Both the position numbers and the translations under genes were made by a program. The notes under the pieces are model-generated. The model was given only the letters and a program-made list of their open reading frames with translations. It made no database searches and was not told where the DNA came from. A DNA stretch of 64,000 bases, taken from contig NZ_JBGCCH010000001.1 in assembly GCF_041261205.1 (NCBI RefSeq), positions 682,001-746,000 of the forward strand. Reading direction: 5' to 3'. Shown here piece after piece: positions 51,378-59,781 of this stretch. This stretch comes from Catenulispora sp. MAP5-51. Its GTDB lineage: Bacteria; Actinomycetota; Actinomycetes; Streptomycetales; Catenulisporaceae. Each line of letters opens with the position of its first letter. Position 1 is the first letter of the stretch.

Positions 51378-52319
51378 TCAGCTCGCGTCCAGTGCCTGCC
51401 GCACGGCCCGGGCCAGTCCTCGTGCGTCGTGGTCGTTGACGAACACCGCTGCCGCCCGCCGGGCCGGTTGGTTGATCCCGAGCATCGAACGGAAGCCGGA
51501 GGTCCCCCCGTCGTGGCCGAGATAGCCGGGCGGCCCGATCGGCCATCCCAGGCCGCAGGAGCGAAGCGGGTCGATCTCGAAGCTGGGCCGCTGGGCCTGC
51601 CTGATCGACCAGCCGACCTGCGAGTCCGGTGGATCCAGGCAGGCCATCAGATACCGGCCCATGTCCTCGGCACTGGCTTCGACGCCGCCCGCGCCCCACA
51701 GGTGGTGATGCCAGCGTTCGGCCGGTGCGCCCTGCGCATATCCCGTGATCACGGCTCCGCCGCCACGGCCGGGAATCCCGGAGCATGCCATGTCGAGCGG
51801 AATCAGAACCCTGTGCTCAAGGAGGTCCGCGAAGGCGGTGCGATCAGCGCGTTCGAGGGCCAGTCCCAGCACCTGGAATCCGAAGTTCGAGTAGTCGTGC
51901 TCGACTCCTCGGGCCCCGCTCCCGGCCTTGCGCAGTTCTGCCTCAGCGACCTGCGCCGTGAGGAACGCGTAGGGGTCCGGCACCCCGGGGACATGGCTGG
52001 GCGAGAGCCGGGGCAGTCCGGAGGTGTGTGTGGCCAGCTGTCCCAGGGTGATGTCCGCGCTCTCGCCGGCATCGAGCCAGCGGCCGATCTCGTCGTCGAG
52101 GTCGACGATGCCGTCGTCGACCAGCGACGCCAGCACCGTCGCGGTCATGGTCTTCGTGATCGACCCGATCTCGAAGCGGCCGCCGGCAGGGCACCGGCCG
52201 CTGGATTCGACCGTGTAGCCCTCGCCGTCGGCGGTGACGACGGCGAGGGCGGCCGTCTCGGACAGCCCGGGGCGCAGACCGTCGATGAGCGCCCGTGCAG
52301 TGCGCGCTCGCCAACTCAT
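51378..52319 (-). CDS. Serine beta-lactamase-fold hydrolase (class C/DD-peptidase-like)
   Basis: A 313-residue penicillin-binding/beta-lactamase-fold protein. The three motifs are present: SITK at 53-56 with the nucleophilic serine, YSN at 143-145, and HDGGTSGF for the HxG box. No signal peptide is visible, so it may be a cytoplasmic esterase or D-aminopeptidase rather than an antibiotic-resistance enzyme. The start overlaps the recombinase stop by 4 bp (ATGA), an unexpected coupling of a hydrolase to a DNA-binding protein. Confidence 0.88.
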   Translation of the reverse strand: MSWRARTARALIDGLRPGLSETAALAVVTADGEGYTVESSGRCPAGGRFEIGSITKTMTATVLASLVDDGIVDLDDEIGRWLDAGESADITLGQLATHTSGLPRLSPSHVPGVPDPYAFLTAQVAEAELRKAGSGARGVEHDYSNFGFQVLGLALERADRTAFADLLEHRVLIPLDMACSGIPGRGGGAVITGYAQGAPAERWHHHLWGAGGVEASAEDMGRYLMACLDPPDSQVGWSIRQAQRPSFEIDPLRSCGLGWPIGPPGYLGHDGGTSGFRSMLGINQPARRAAAVFVNDHDARGLARAVRQALDAS

Positions 52320-53185
52320 GCCTCGGCCTCGGACAGGGCCCGGTACACGGACGCGAGCGACGGATGCCGTCCGGCGTTCCTGCCCGACGCGATGGTGAGC
52401 GCGCGGGCGATCTCCGGCACCGGCCTTCCCTCGTCCCGCAGCCGTCGGGCCTGGGAGAGCATCTCTTCGTCGAACACCCTCGGACGCCCACCGCGCCGCC
52501 CCCGGCCCTCGTCCGCCCCGCGCTGGCCCGCCTCGATGAGTCGGCCGCGGTGTCGGCGATCCAGGTCGCCCGCCGCGCCCAGCACCGCGAAGAACGACGA
52601 GCCCGCCTCGTTCGGATCGTGGACGCCGGCCATCGGGCCGGTCCGGACGTCCAGGCACACGTCGGCGGCCCGGAGGGTGCCGGATAGACCGATCAGCTCC
52701 GCCGAGGTCCGGGCGAGCGCGAAGAGGTCGTACACGGCGAAGACCACAGGCTGGTTCTCAGCACAACGCCGCTGTGCGCGAGCCAGTTCGATCGCCTTGT
52801 TCAATTCGGGGCGCACTGCGACCGTGGGGCCGAGCACGTCGAGGAACGTGCGAGCGCAACCGGCGACGTTCTCCAGCTCAGAAGCCTGATCGTCGATATC
52901 TGATTCACTGTCCGGCGCGTACATGTAGCCGATTCGCACAGGCGGGGACGCGCACGCGGGAGCCTGCTGAGCACGGGCACGCCTGTCCGCCGGGACAACG
53001 ACTTCCGCCATCCCGCCCAGAGCGGGGACAAGGACGAACCGCGTCGTATGGTAGCGAACTGCGACGTCGCCGCTTCGCGTCCGGCACGGGGATCCGGCGG
53101 GCACAGCGCATGCCGGGCAAGCGAATCTCTCCACCGCGTCTGCTGCGTACTCACGAGTCTCCGCCACATCGCAAGTCTCGCACAA
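52316..53185 (-). CDS. Zinc-finger/serine-recombinase-like protein, probably catalytically dead
   Basis: A 289-residue protein. Residues 20-52 are an actinomycete CPxC zinc finger (C23, C26, C34, H46). From 85 the resolvase fold begins, but the usual IGYAR(V/T)S(T)xxQ motif reads IGYMYAPD, so the nucleophilic serine is replaced. The remaining fold is kept (ALARTSAELIGLSGTLRAAD, DPNEAGSSFFAVLGA), and the end is a helix-turn-helix with the GRHPSLASVYRAL motif. Functional relatives in Streptomyces retain the serine. A DNA-binding regulator role is therefore more likely than recombination. The TTG at 53185 includes a CETC pair; a GTG at 53167 is an alternative. No inverted repeats or att sites are seen. 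Confidence 0.82.
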   Translation of the reverse strand: MCETCDVAETREYAADAVERFACPACAVPAGSPCRTRSGDVAVRYHTTRFVLVPALGGMAEVVVPADRRARAQQAPACASPPVRIGYMYAPDSESDIDDQASELENVAGCARTFLDVLGPTVAVRPELNKAIELARAQRRCAENQPVVFAVYDLFALARTSAELIGLSGTLRAADVCLDVRTGPMAGVHDPNEAGSSFFAVLGAAGDLDRRHRGRLIEAGQRGADEGRGRRGGRPRVFDEEMLSQARRLRDEGRPVPEIARALTIASGRNAGRHPSLASVYRALSEAEA

Positions 53186-53210
53186 CCCTCTCTCACAACA
53201 CGAGGACGCC

Positions 53211-53229
53211 CGGCCGGAGGAACCGGCCG
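53211..53229 (-). terminator. Short GC hairpin after the phosphoesterase gene
   Basis: CGGCCGG (53211-53217) and CCGGCCG (53223-53229) around AGGAA, between two minus-strand genes and about 50 bp past the phosphoesterase stop. A likely transcription terminator. Confidence 0.6.
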
Positions 53230-53242
53230 AGCGCCCCGCGTT

Positions 53243-53278
53243 TCAAGCAGTCGAGCAATCAAGCAGTCAAACAGATCA
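53243..53278. repeat. 16-bp tandem repeat abutting the phosphoesterase stop
   Basis: Units starting TCAAGCAGTC at 53243 and 53259 (period 16) end two bases before the stop codon TCA (53276-53278) of the phosphoesterase. The complement reads repeated ACTGCTTGA. Confidence 0.65.
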
Positions 53279-56038
53279 GTCGTCCGACCCCGGCAGGAAA
53301 GCACCGGGCACGTCGTTCGGGGCGAGGATCTTGCTGTCGCCCGGGTACGCCTTCGTCCAACCGGTGCTCACGTAGTACGTGTACCGGTTCATCTGCTCCG
53401 GGTTCGCGAAGTCCGGCATCGAGTTCGGGCCGGTCAGGTGCTGCAGTGCGGCCCACGACTTCCACTGCGAGGCCACCGCGCCCTCGGCGGCCGGAACCGC
53501 CGTGGCGGCCGTGTCGGCCTTCGCGACCGACGCCGTCGTCTGCCCGGCCGGCACGTTCGAGCCACACGTCGGCTGCTGGCTCAGGCCCAGGGTCAGCGAG
53601 GTCTGGTTCGGGACCGCGGTGTAGGGCGCGAGGTTCGGCTTCGCCGTGAAGGCCGTGCTCATCGGGGTGGCCGCGGAGTCGAGCTGGTTCATCGGCTGGA
53701 TGCCGAGGATCTGCTCGATGGTGCGGACCATGGTGATCTGCGAGTAGTAGTGGCTGTCCACGACGCCGTGGTTGGCGTAGGGGCTGATGACCTCGATCGG
53801 GGCGCGGTGGCCGTCGACGTGGTCCAGGCCGGCCTGGGAGTCGTCCTCGACCACGAAGATGGCCGAGTCCTTCCAGTACGGGCTGTGGGAGATGGTGTCC
53901 ACGATCTGGCCGACGGCGAGGTCGTTGTCCGCCACGCCCGCGGCCGGGCTGACCGGGCCGCCGGTGTGGTCGCTGGACAGCCAGAACATGTTCAGGTTGG
54001 CCGGGCCGTTCTTCTCGAAGTCCTGCTTCCAGATCTGGGTCCGGTAGACGTCCGGGACGTCCAGGTCGAAGCGCGGGTAGCCGGGGACGGCCACCTGGTT
54101 CAGGGACGGGATCGGCGAGCCGGCCTGGATCGGGTACTGGCTCGGGGCGCCGGTGGCGGCCATGTTCTGCGCGTCGCAGTAGTAGTCCTGCCACGTCGCG
54201 CCGGCCGGCTTGGGGTCGGTCGCCTGGAACTCGCCGTAGTCCTTCACGGACTTGCCCGCGGCCTGGGCGCCGGTCCAGATGAAGCCCGACTCCTGGTGGC
54301 CCAGGACGTCGTCCTCGGTGTCGTAGCTGCGGGTGTACTCGCCGGCCGAGGACTCGGTGTACTCCGGGTCGTCGGACTGCATCAGCCAGTTGTGACCCTC
54401 GGCGGAGTTCGTGCCGGTGTCGTAGAAGTTGTCGTACAGGCCGAACTGGGTGGCCAGCGCGTGCTCGTTCGGCGTGACGGTCTGGCCGTAGGTGTTCAGC
54501 GTGGAGTCGCCGTTGCCCTGCGGCATGTCACCGAAGACCTGGTCGTAGGTCCGGTTCTCCTTGACGATCAGGAACACGTGCTTGATCGTCGAGGGGTCGC
54601 CGATCTTCGCCGGGATCGGGACCGGGGTCTTCTTGCTGTTGTCGTTCGCCGCCGTCTTCACCGAGCCGGGGGTCCAGCCGTTGTACTGGAAGACCTTGCC
54701 GGTGTAGGCGCGGATCTGCTGGTCGCTGGGCAGCGTGAAGCGGTTCAGGCTGCTGGTGGTGTCGTGCGTGCCGTGGCCGGCCGCGACGGTCGGGCGCAGC
54801 GAGTCGATGCCGCGGGTGTTGGCCACCACGATCTGGTTGCCGACCGTGGCCACCTCGGCCGGGAAGTAGTCGGTCGGCAGCAGGCCCACGTAGCTGGCCG
54901 GCTGGTCGGCGGACTTGAAGTGGTACACCGCGACCGCGTTGGCCCGGCCCAGGCTCACCAGCAGGTGGCCGTCGGGGGTCAGGGAGATGGCGTCCGGCTC
55001 GTAGCCGACCGAGGCCTCCGGCCACGGCTGGGTGGCGATCGTCTGGACGACCTTGTTCTTCTTGGCGTCGATCACCGAGACCGTGTTCGCGGTGGTGTTC
55101 GCCACGAAGACCGTGTTGCCGGAGGCGTAGACGGCGGTCGGGTGCGTGCCGACGTCGATGCTGCCCACGGCCGCCGAGGCGTTCGCGGTGTCGATGACGC
55201 TGACCGTGCCGGTGGAGGAGGCGCCGGTCTTCGGGTTGGCCGGGACCTGGGTGCCGTAGGAGTTGATCGTGGTGTCACCGGCGACGGCGGTGCGGCCGCC
55301 CTCGTTGCTCACGTACAACTTGCCACCGACCAGCGCCATGCCGCGCGGGGCGATGCCGGTGTTCCAGCTCTGCGTGATCGCGCCGGTGGCGGCGTTGATC
55401 GCCACGACCTTGTTCTGGCCGTTGACCGCCGCGTAGACGGTCGAGCCGTCGGCGGAGAAGACCGCCTTGGCCGAGAGCGCCTGCTGCGAGCCCGAGGCCG
55501 GGATCGCGACGTCGACCGGGTTGGCCAGGGTGCCGTCGGCGTTCACCGTGAACTTGGTGTACCCGTTGGCCCGGCCGATCCACAGCGACTTGCCGTCGGG
55601 CGAGTACGTCGGCGAGGTCTGGCCCACGTCGTTGCCGCTGATCGCCAGGTTGACGCCGGTCGCGGCCTTGCCGATGACCTGCTGGACCTGGTAGCTGCGC
55701 AGGTCGACGATGACCATCGAGCCGGTGCCGTCGGCGACGGTGGCGGCCACGTGCGTGCCGTCCGGGCTGACGGTGGCGCCCATGATCTTGCCCTGGTTGA
55801 TCACCAGGCGGGTGCCGATCGGGTTGATGTACTGGTCGCTGGCGATGACCTCGCCCTTGTTGGTCAGCTGGCCGACCTGCTGGTGGCCCAGCTGCTGGGT
55901 CGAGGCCGAACCGATGCCGGCCCCGGTGACGACCAGGCCGACAGCCACCACGGCCGCCTTGGACAGGCGGTGCCGGCTCAGGCCGGCGGAGCGCTGGAAG
56001 ACGCTCCCCTTCTGCACCTTGCGGCGCGTTACTTGCAT
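53276..56038 (-). CDS. Secreted YVTN-propeller/alkaline-phosphatase-superfamily phosphoesterase
   Basis: A 920-residue exported protein. A charged N-terminus followed by SKAAVVAVGLVVTGAGIGSA is the signal peptide. Residues about 70-400 are YVTN/NHL propeller blades (ATVSPDGTHVAATVADG, TVSVIDTANASAAVGSIDVG). About 500-800 is a phosphoesterase domain of the acid-phosphatase/phospholipase-C superfamily (KHVFLIVKENRTYDQVFG, NMFWLSSDHTG, FVVEDDSQAGLDHVDGHR, the histidine and aspartate metal-ligand pattern). A Thr/Ala-rich tail follows. It begins 12 bp after the ABC-like ATPase fusion gene on the same strand. It would release phosphate or hydrolyse phosphoesters outside the cell. Confidence 0.9.
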   Translation of the reverse strand: MQVTRRKVQKGSVFQRSAGLSRHRLSKAAVVAVGLVVTGAGIGSASTQQLGHQQVGQLTNKGEVIASDQYINPIGTRLVINQGKIMGATVSPDGTHVAATVADGTGSMVIVDLRSYQVQQVIGKAATGVNLAISGNDVGQTSPTYSPDGKSLWIGRANGYTKFTVNADGTLANPVDVAIPASGSQQALSAKAVFSADGSTVYAAVNGQNKVVAINAATGAITQSWNTGIAPRGMALVGGKLYVSNEGGRTAVAGDTTINSYGTQVPANPKTGASSTGTVSVIDTANASAAVGSIDVGTHPTAVYASGNTVFVANTTANTVSVIDAKKNKVVQTIATQPWPEASVGYEPDAISLTPDGHLLVSLGRANAVAVYHFKSADQPASYVGLLPTDYFPAEVATVGNQIVVANTRGIDSLRPTVAAGHGTHDTTSSLNRFTLPSDQQIRAYTGKVFQYNGWTPGSVKTAANDNSKKTPVPIPAKIGDPSTIKHVFLIVKENRTYDQVFGDMPQGNGDSTLNTYGQTVTPNEHALATQFGLYDNFYDTGTNSAEGHNWLMQSDDPEYTESSAGEYTRSYDTEDDVLGHQESGFIWTGAQAAGKSVKDYGEFQATDPKPAGATWQDYYCDAQNMAATGAPSQYPIQAGSPIPSLNQVAVPGYPRFDLDVPDVYRTQIWKQDFEKNGPANLNMFWLSSDHTGGPVSPAAGVADNDLAVGQIVDTISHSPYWKDSAIFVVEDDSQAGLDHVDGHRAPIEVISPYANHGVVDSHYYSQITMVRTIEQILGIQPMNQLDSAATPMSTAFTAKPNLAPYTAVPNQTSLTLGLSQQPTCGSNVPAGQTTASVAKADTAATAVPAAEGAVASQWKSWAALQHLTGPNSMPDFANPEQMNRYTYYVSTGWTKAYPGDSKILAPNDVPGAFLPGSDD

Positions 56039-56050
56039 CGGATGATTCCT

Positions 56051-57652
56051 TCAGTGAGTAGGAAGCAGGTCGACATTGCCGTCGAACTGCCACAGCGGGT
56101 TCGGCACGTCGCCGTCATCGGTGCGGACCAGGAAGTAGCCGTTCACTTCCTGGGGACCGTCGCCGTCGGCGATGTACCTGCCGTTCGCGGTGACATCGAG
56201 CTGATAGATCGACTGCCCGGTGAGCGCGGACCCCGGCACCTGCCAGGAGACCGTGCACCGCCAGTCATTCCCCGACCCTTCCTGAGCGCCGTGGCCCTCG
56301 CTTTTGGAACAGATCGCGGAAGTCTGCGATGGGGACTCTGTGAGCGGCGGCCGGTGCATCTCGGCCTCCTGCAGCACGTAAAGGTGCGCGAAGGCGGTGG
56401 CCACCGACTTCTGGACCTTGTCCTGGTTGATCCCCGAGCCGCCGGCGCCGGTCGTGACGGCGACGACGCCGGCCGACACCGCCAGGACGCCGGCCAGCGG
56501 CAGGACGCCCAAGGTCAGTGCTTTGCGTCCGGCGCCGTCGTCGGTGAGGTCGGTGAAGTCGCGGCGCAGGAACAGCAGGTAGGCCAGGACGGTGGCGACG
56601 ACGGCCCAGACCAGGCTGACGGCGATGCCGATCAGCAGGGGCTGGAGTTGCTGGGGGTCGGTGAACAGGCCGTTCCAGGAGATGAAGGCGTAGCCGGGCA
56701 GGGCCAGGCGGACGGCGACCGGCAGCGGCAGCGGCAGCAGGAACGCGGCCTCCAACGGCGAGACCACCGGCGCCAACTCACGCAGGGCGACGTCCGCACC
56801 CACGATCCGCGCCACGAGCTCGTCCAGCGCCGCCGTCCGCGCACGGACCACGATCACGTCGGTGTCACCGCGTGGCACGGCATCGGAACCCTCGACGACC
56901 GCGACACCCGGCGTCTCCTGCGCGAGGGTGCGCGCGATCGACGGATCGGAGGTGCGCAGCCGGTATTCCAGCTCACGGTTCTCGTCGGAGAGCTTGTGCA
57001 GCGGGCCGGAGAAGACCACGCGTCCGGTGGACAGGATGGTGACCTCGGAGCACAGCGCTTCCAGATCATCCATGCGGTGGCTGGACAGGATCACCGTGGC
57101 ACCGTCTGCCACCAGTTGATTGAGCACCCCGTGCACGTGCTTCTTGCCCGCCGGGTCCAGACCGTTGGCCGGCTCGTCCAACACCAGCAGTTGTGGCTTG
57201 GTCAGCAACGCCGCAGCCAGCCCCAACCGCTGCCGCATCCCCAGCGAGAACCCGCGCACCTTGTCATCGGCGACCGCGGTCAACCCGACCTGCTCCAGCA
57301 CCTCGCCGATCCCGGCGGACGGCGCGTCCCGGTGGCGCAGCCCGGCGAGCACCGCGAGGTTCTGCTTGGCGGTGAGCGTGGGATACAGGCCCGGGCCGTC
57401 CACGAATCCGGACACGGTGCCGGGCGCTGCCAGGGACCGTCCCACTGCGCCCCCGAGAATCTCCAGCCGCCCCTCGTCGGAACCGGCCAGGCCCAGCAGC
57501 AGCCCGAGCAACGTCGTCTTGCCGGCCCCGTTCGGCCCGACCAGACCGTGGATCCGCCCCCGCGCCACGTTGAGATCGACATGATCGAGTGCGACGACGT
57601 CGCCGAAGACCTTGGTGATCCCCAGACCTCGTACCGCGACGGTGGTTTCCAT
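56051..57652 (-). CDS. ABC ATPase fused to a permease C-terminus and an extracytoplasmic tail
   Basis: A 533-residue chimera. Residues 1-305 are a complete ABC ATPase: Walker A GPNGAGKT (39-46), signature FSLGMRQRLGLAAALL and Walker B LLVLDEPANGLDP. At residue 306 (base about 56737), where such proteins end at SPLEAAFL, the sequence goes directly into LPLPVAVRLALPGYAFISW. The terminal helix and RRDFT of an ABC-2 permease follow; the first helices of the permease are missing. A further helix (about 378-400) and an exported domain with two cysteines end the protein. An in-frame deletion between an ATPase and its permease would explain it. Transport activity is doubtful. It is cotranscribed with the phosphoesterase. 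Confidence 0.85.
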   Translation of the reverse strand: METTVAVRGLGITKVFGDVVALDHVDLNVARGRIHGLVGPNGAGKTTLLGLLLGLAGSDEGRLEILGGAVGRSLAAPGTVSGFVDGPGLYPTLTAKQNLAVLAGLRHRDAPSAGIGEVLEQVGLTAVADDKVRGFSLGMRQRLGLAAALLTKPQLLVLDEPANGLDPAGKKHVHGVLNQLVADGATVILSSHRMDDLEALCSEVTILSTGRVVFSGPLHKLSDENRELEYRLRTSDPSIARTLAQETPGVAVVEGSDAVPRGDTDVIVVRARTAALDELVARIVGADVALRELAPVVSPLEAAFLLPLPLPVAVRLALPGYAFISWNGLFTDPQQLQPLLIGIAVSLVWAVVATVLAYLLFLRRDFTDLTDDGAGRKALTLGVLPLAGVLAVSAGVVAVTTGAGGSGINQDKVQKSVATAFAHLYVLQEAEMHRPPLTESPSQTSAICSKSEGHGAQEGSGNDWRCTVSWQVPGSALTGQSIYQLDVTANGRYIADGDGPQEVNGYFLVRTDDGDVPNPLWQFDGNVDLLPTH

Positions 57653-58010
57653 GCGCTCCTCTTTCAGCCGGCGCTCAGCCAGCTCTCAGGAACCTAGGCC
57701 CGCCGCGTGACACCCAGTCCGGGAAAGGTTGAATGGCGAAAGAACGGAAGAGGACCGGCGGACCACGTGACGGTGTTCGTACTCTGAGTCACCCCGTTGA
57801 CCATACTGCGACATCCGCCATCGCGCAGCGCGCGTCGCCGTGCCCTGGCATCGTCATCGGCACCGTCCTCGGCACCGCGGGATTCGTACGACGATCAGCG
57901 CGCGCCGACACGCCGATCACCCGCCCTTGGTGCGCCCGACCCCGGCGGCCCGCTAGGGTCTACGCTGCAACCAGGCCCTATCGGCCGCCTCCGGCGACAG
58001 GAGTTTCGAG
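57653..58010. other. Intergenic region with no convincing gene
   Basis: A 358-bp gap between the divergent ABC-fusion and DUF948 genes. An open frame (57733-58014) of 93 residues is Arg/Pro-rich and has no protein-like features. The region must hold both promoters; no clear operator or hairpin was found. Confidence 0.6.
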
Positions 58011-58442
58011 ATGACCGGCATCCAAGTCGTCGGCCTGATCTTCGCGGTCTTCGTGGTCGTCGGCGCCTGCTTCCTGGGCTTCATGCTGATGCACGTCACG
58101 GAGCTCCTGCTCACCGTGAAGGGCACCCTGAGCACCATCACCGCGGCCACGGTCCCCCTGCTGGAAGAGGCGGAGCAGGCCGCGAAGACCGGCAACGCCG
58201 GTATGGCGAAGGTCGCCGCCATCTCCGAGAACATCCAGGCGCTGACCGACAACGTCTCGGCCGTCACCGCCACCGCGACCTCCGCGGCCGGCGGCCCGCT
58301 GGTGAAGACCACCAACTACAGCCTGGCCGTCCGCCGCGTCATCACCTCGCGCCGCCACACCGACCGCGCCAAGCAGGTCCGGGCCGAGCTGGCCGCCGAG
58401 CGGCGGGAGCTGCGGCGGCAGGCCCAGGCCGACAAGGACTGA
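58011..58442 (+). CDS. DUF948-like single-pass membrane protein
   Basis: A 143-residue protein with one N-terminal helix (VVGLIFAVFVVVGACFLGFM) and a long cytoplasmic helix/coiled-coil with AEQAAKTGNAGMAKVAAISE and NIQALTDNVSAVTATATSAA, typical of DUF948. The basic tail RRHTDRAKQVRAELAAERRE is also characteristic. Ribosome site ACAGGAG stands before the ATG. Family members are common near cell-envelope genes; the role is unknown. Confidence 0.78.
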   Translation: MTGIQVVGLIFAVFVVVGACFLGFMLMHVTELLLTVKGTLSTITAATVPLLEEAEQAAKTGNAGMAKVAAISENIQALTDNVSAVTATATSAAGGPLVKTTNYSLAVRRVITSRRHTDRAKQVRAELAAERRELRRQAQADKD

Positions 58443-58449
58443 GGAGCCG

Positions 58450-58809
58450 GTGCGGGAGCCCGAGGAACCATTGTCCTACCCCATCGTCGTGATCTGCGGC
58501 TCCACCCGCTTCATGGCCGAGATGGCCGAGGCCGATCTGCGGGAGACCAAAGACGGAAGGATCGTCGTCAAACCGGCCTGCGACATGAAGTCGCCGCACG
58601 AATTCTGGTCCGATCCCACCGAGGCCGAGGCGCTGAAGGCCCGACTCGACGATCTGCACCGGGCGAAGATCCGGCTCGCCGACGAGGTGCTCGTGGTCGG
58701 CGACTACATCGGAGACAGCACCAGGGCCGAGATCGCCTACGCGCGCTCGCTGGGCAAGCCTGTGCGGTTCACGCATCCCGAAGTCGACCCTGACGGCCCG
58801 GCCGCCTGA
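58450..58809 (+). CDS. Small nucleoside-2-deoxyribosyltransferase-like protein
   Basis: A 119-residue protein with a GTG start 7 bp after the previous stop; GAGGAG is close by, so a TTG at 58471 is an alternative start. It has a flavodoxin-like start (SYPIVVICGSTRFMAEMAEA) with the conserved CGSTRF and a second motif VVGDYIGDSTRAEIAYARSL, as in the deoxyribosyltransferase/DUF4406-like families. It would bind a nucleoside or nucleotide, but the catalytic glutamate is not certain. Probably cotranscribed with the DUF948-like gene. Confidence 0.75.
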   Translation: MREPEEPLSYPIVVICGSTRFMAEMAEADLRETKDGRIVVKPACDMKSPHEFWSDPTEAEALKARLDDLHRAKIRLADEVLVVGDYIGDSTRAEIAYARSLGKPVRFTHPEVDPDGPAA

Positions 58810-58863
58810 CCGCCTGACCACCCGCCGCCGCCTCGACAACCAGGGCCGGCCTCCCTCCGATCG

Positions 58864-58901
58864 AGCCTCAGCAAGCAGGTCAAGCCTCAACGAGCAGGTC
58901 G
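58864..58901. repeat. 19-bp tandem repeat at the SCO6745-like stop codon
   Basis: Copies 58864-58882 and 58883-58901 (AGCCTCARCRAGCAGGTCR, 16 of 19 identical). The stop codon TCA (58880-58882) is the end of the first copy, and the second codes the last residues of the protein. Confidence 0.75.
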
Positions 58902-59752
58902 ACACTCATCGCCATCGGATTCGTCGCCATCGCCCCGTTGGCGGCACCGAGCGCTCGCGCCAGCGGTGTCAGCAGCTCGGCGAGCCGTCCGGTCCGCTCC
59001 GGGCCCAGTGCGCGCCAAGGTTCCTCCGCCGACAGGTCGGTGTGGTCCTCGATCCACTCCCGCATCGCGTGCGCCTTGGCCGTGAGCGTGCCGGAGGCGT
59101 CGAGCAGGTCGCGCCCCCGCAACCGCTCGACGGCCGCTGCCCACTCCTCGTCGGACCAGCCACGCGCCACCTTCATGTACTCCGCCGCCAGACCCTTGTC
59201 AGCGGCGAACAACACCAAACCGTCGCAAGGCCCGAGCTGCGCCATCACCAGCGCGGCGACATGACCGTCGCCCCGGGACTCCCGCAGCACGGTCGTCGCC
59301 TGCCACAAGGCCAAGTGCGGCTCGTCGGGAAAAGGCAGCCGTGCGTTCGCCGCCGCCAACGGACGCCCGGCCGTGGGAGCATGCCGAGCCGCCTCCACCG
59401 CCAACTCCGCCGCCTCGGCGACCGCGGCACCGTCGACCACGTCGTCCCCGAGCATCGCCCGCAGCGCGCCGTCCACACCGGTCAACCGGGTGGCCAGGAA
59501 CGTCTCCGGCGAAGCGATGTCCCAAGCCTCGGGCAGAGCCCGCGCGACCCGCGTCGGATGGAAGTTGTAGAAGGCGGACGTGACCTGCTCGGCCGAGGCC
59601 GCCCCCAGCGGCGCGGCACGCATCCCGAAGTACCCCATCCACCCGCCCTTGCAGCCCAGGGCGTCAGTCGCGGCCCGCGACTCGGGGGTGAAGTACGTGA
59701 CGTCGTGGTACGGCTCGAAACGGACCCACATACGTCGCGCGGTCGTCGTCAT
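58880..59752 (-). CDS. SCO6745-family protein
   Basis: A 290-residue actinomycete protein. The N-terminus VRFEPYHDVTYFTPESRAAT and LGCKGGWMGYFGMRAAPLG are the conserved start. The body is helical, with WSDEEWAAAVERLRGRDLLD near residue 210 resembling a winged-helix segment. No catalytic motif is known for the family. There is no membrane segment. The ATG at 59752 fits; a second ATG (MWVRFEP) is close behind. It is 29 bp from the YwqG-like gene in the same direction. Confidence 0.8.
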   Translation of the reverse strand: MTTTARRMWVRFEPYHDVTYFTPESRAATDALGCKGGWMGYFGMRAAPLGAASAEQVTSAFYNFHPTRVARALPEAWDIASPETFLATRLTGVDGALRAMLGDDVVDGAAVAEAAELAVEAARHAPTAGRPLAAANARLPFPDEPHLALWQATTVLRESRGDGHVAALVMAQLGPCDGLVLFAADKGLAAEYMKVARGWSDEEWAAAVERLRGRDLLDASGTLTAKAHAMREWIEDHTDLSAEEPWRALGPERTGRLAELLTPLARALGAANGAMATNPMAMSVDLLVEA

Positions 59753-59781
59753 GGGACGAACGTATCAGCGCGCCGAATGCC

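Noticed and set aside
52316-53185. Active site-specific recombinase or integrative element
   Set aside because: Catalytic serine is missing and no attachment sites, tRNA or flanking repeats are seen.
53048-57697. Long plus-strand frame opposite phosphoesterase and ABC fusion
   Set aside because: Antisense artefact of GC-rich third positions; the minus-strand genes have signal peptide, propeller and ATPase motifs.
57733-58014. 93-residue frame between the ABC fusion and DUF948-like genes
   Set aside because: Arg/Pro-rich, no motif, and it covers the expected promoter of the next gene.
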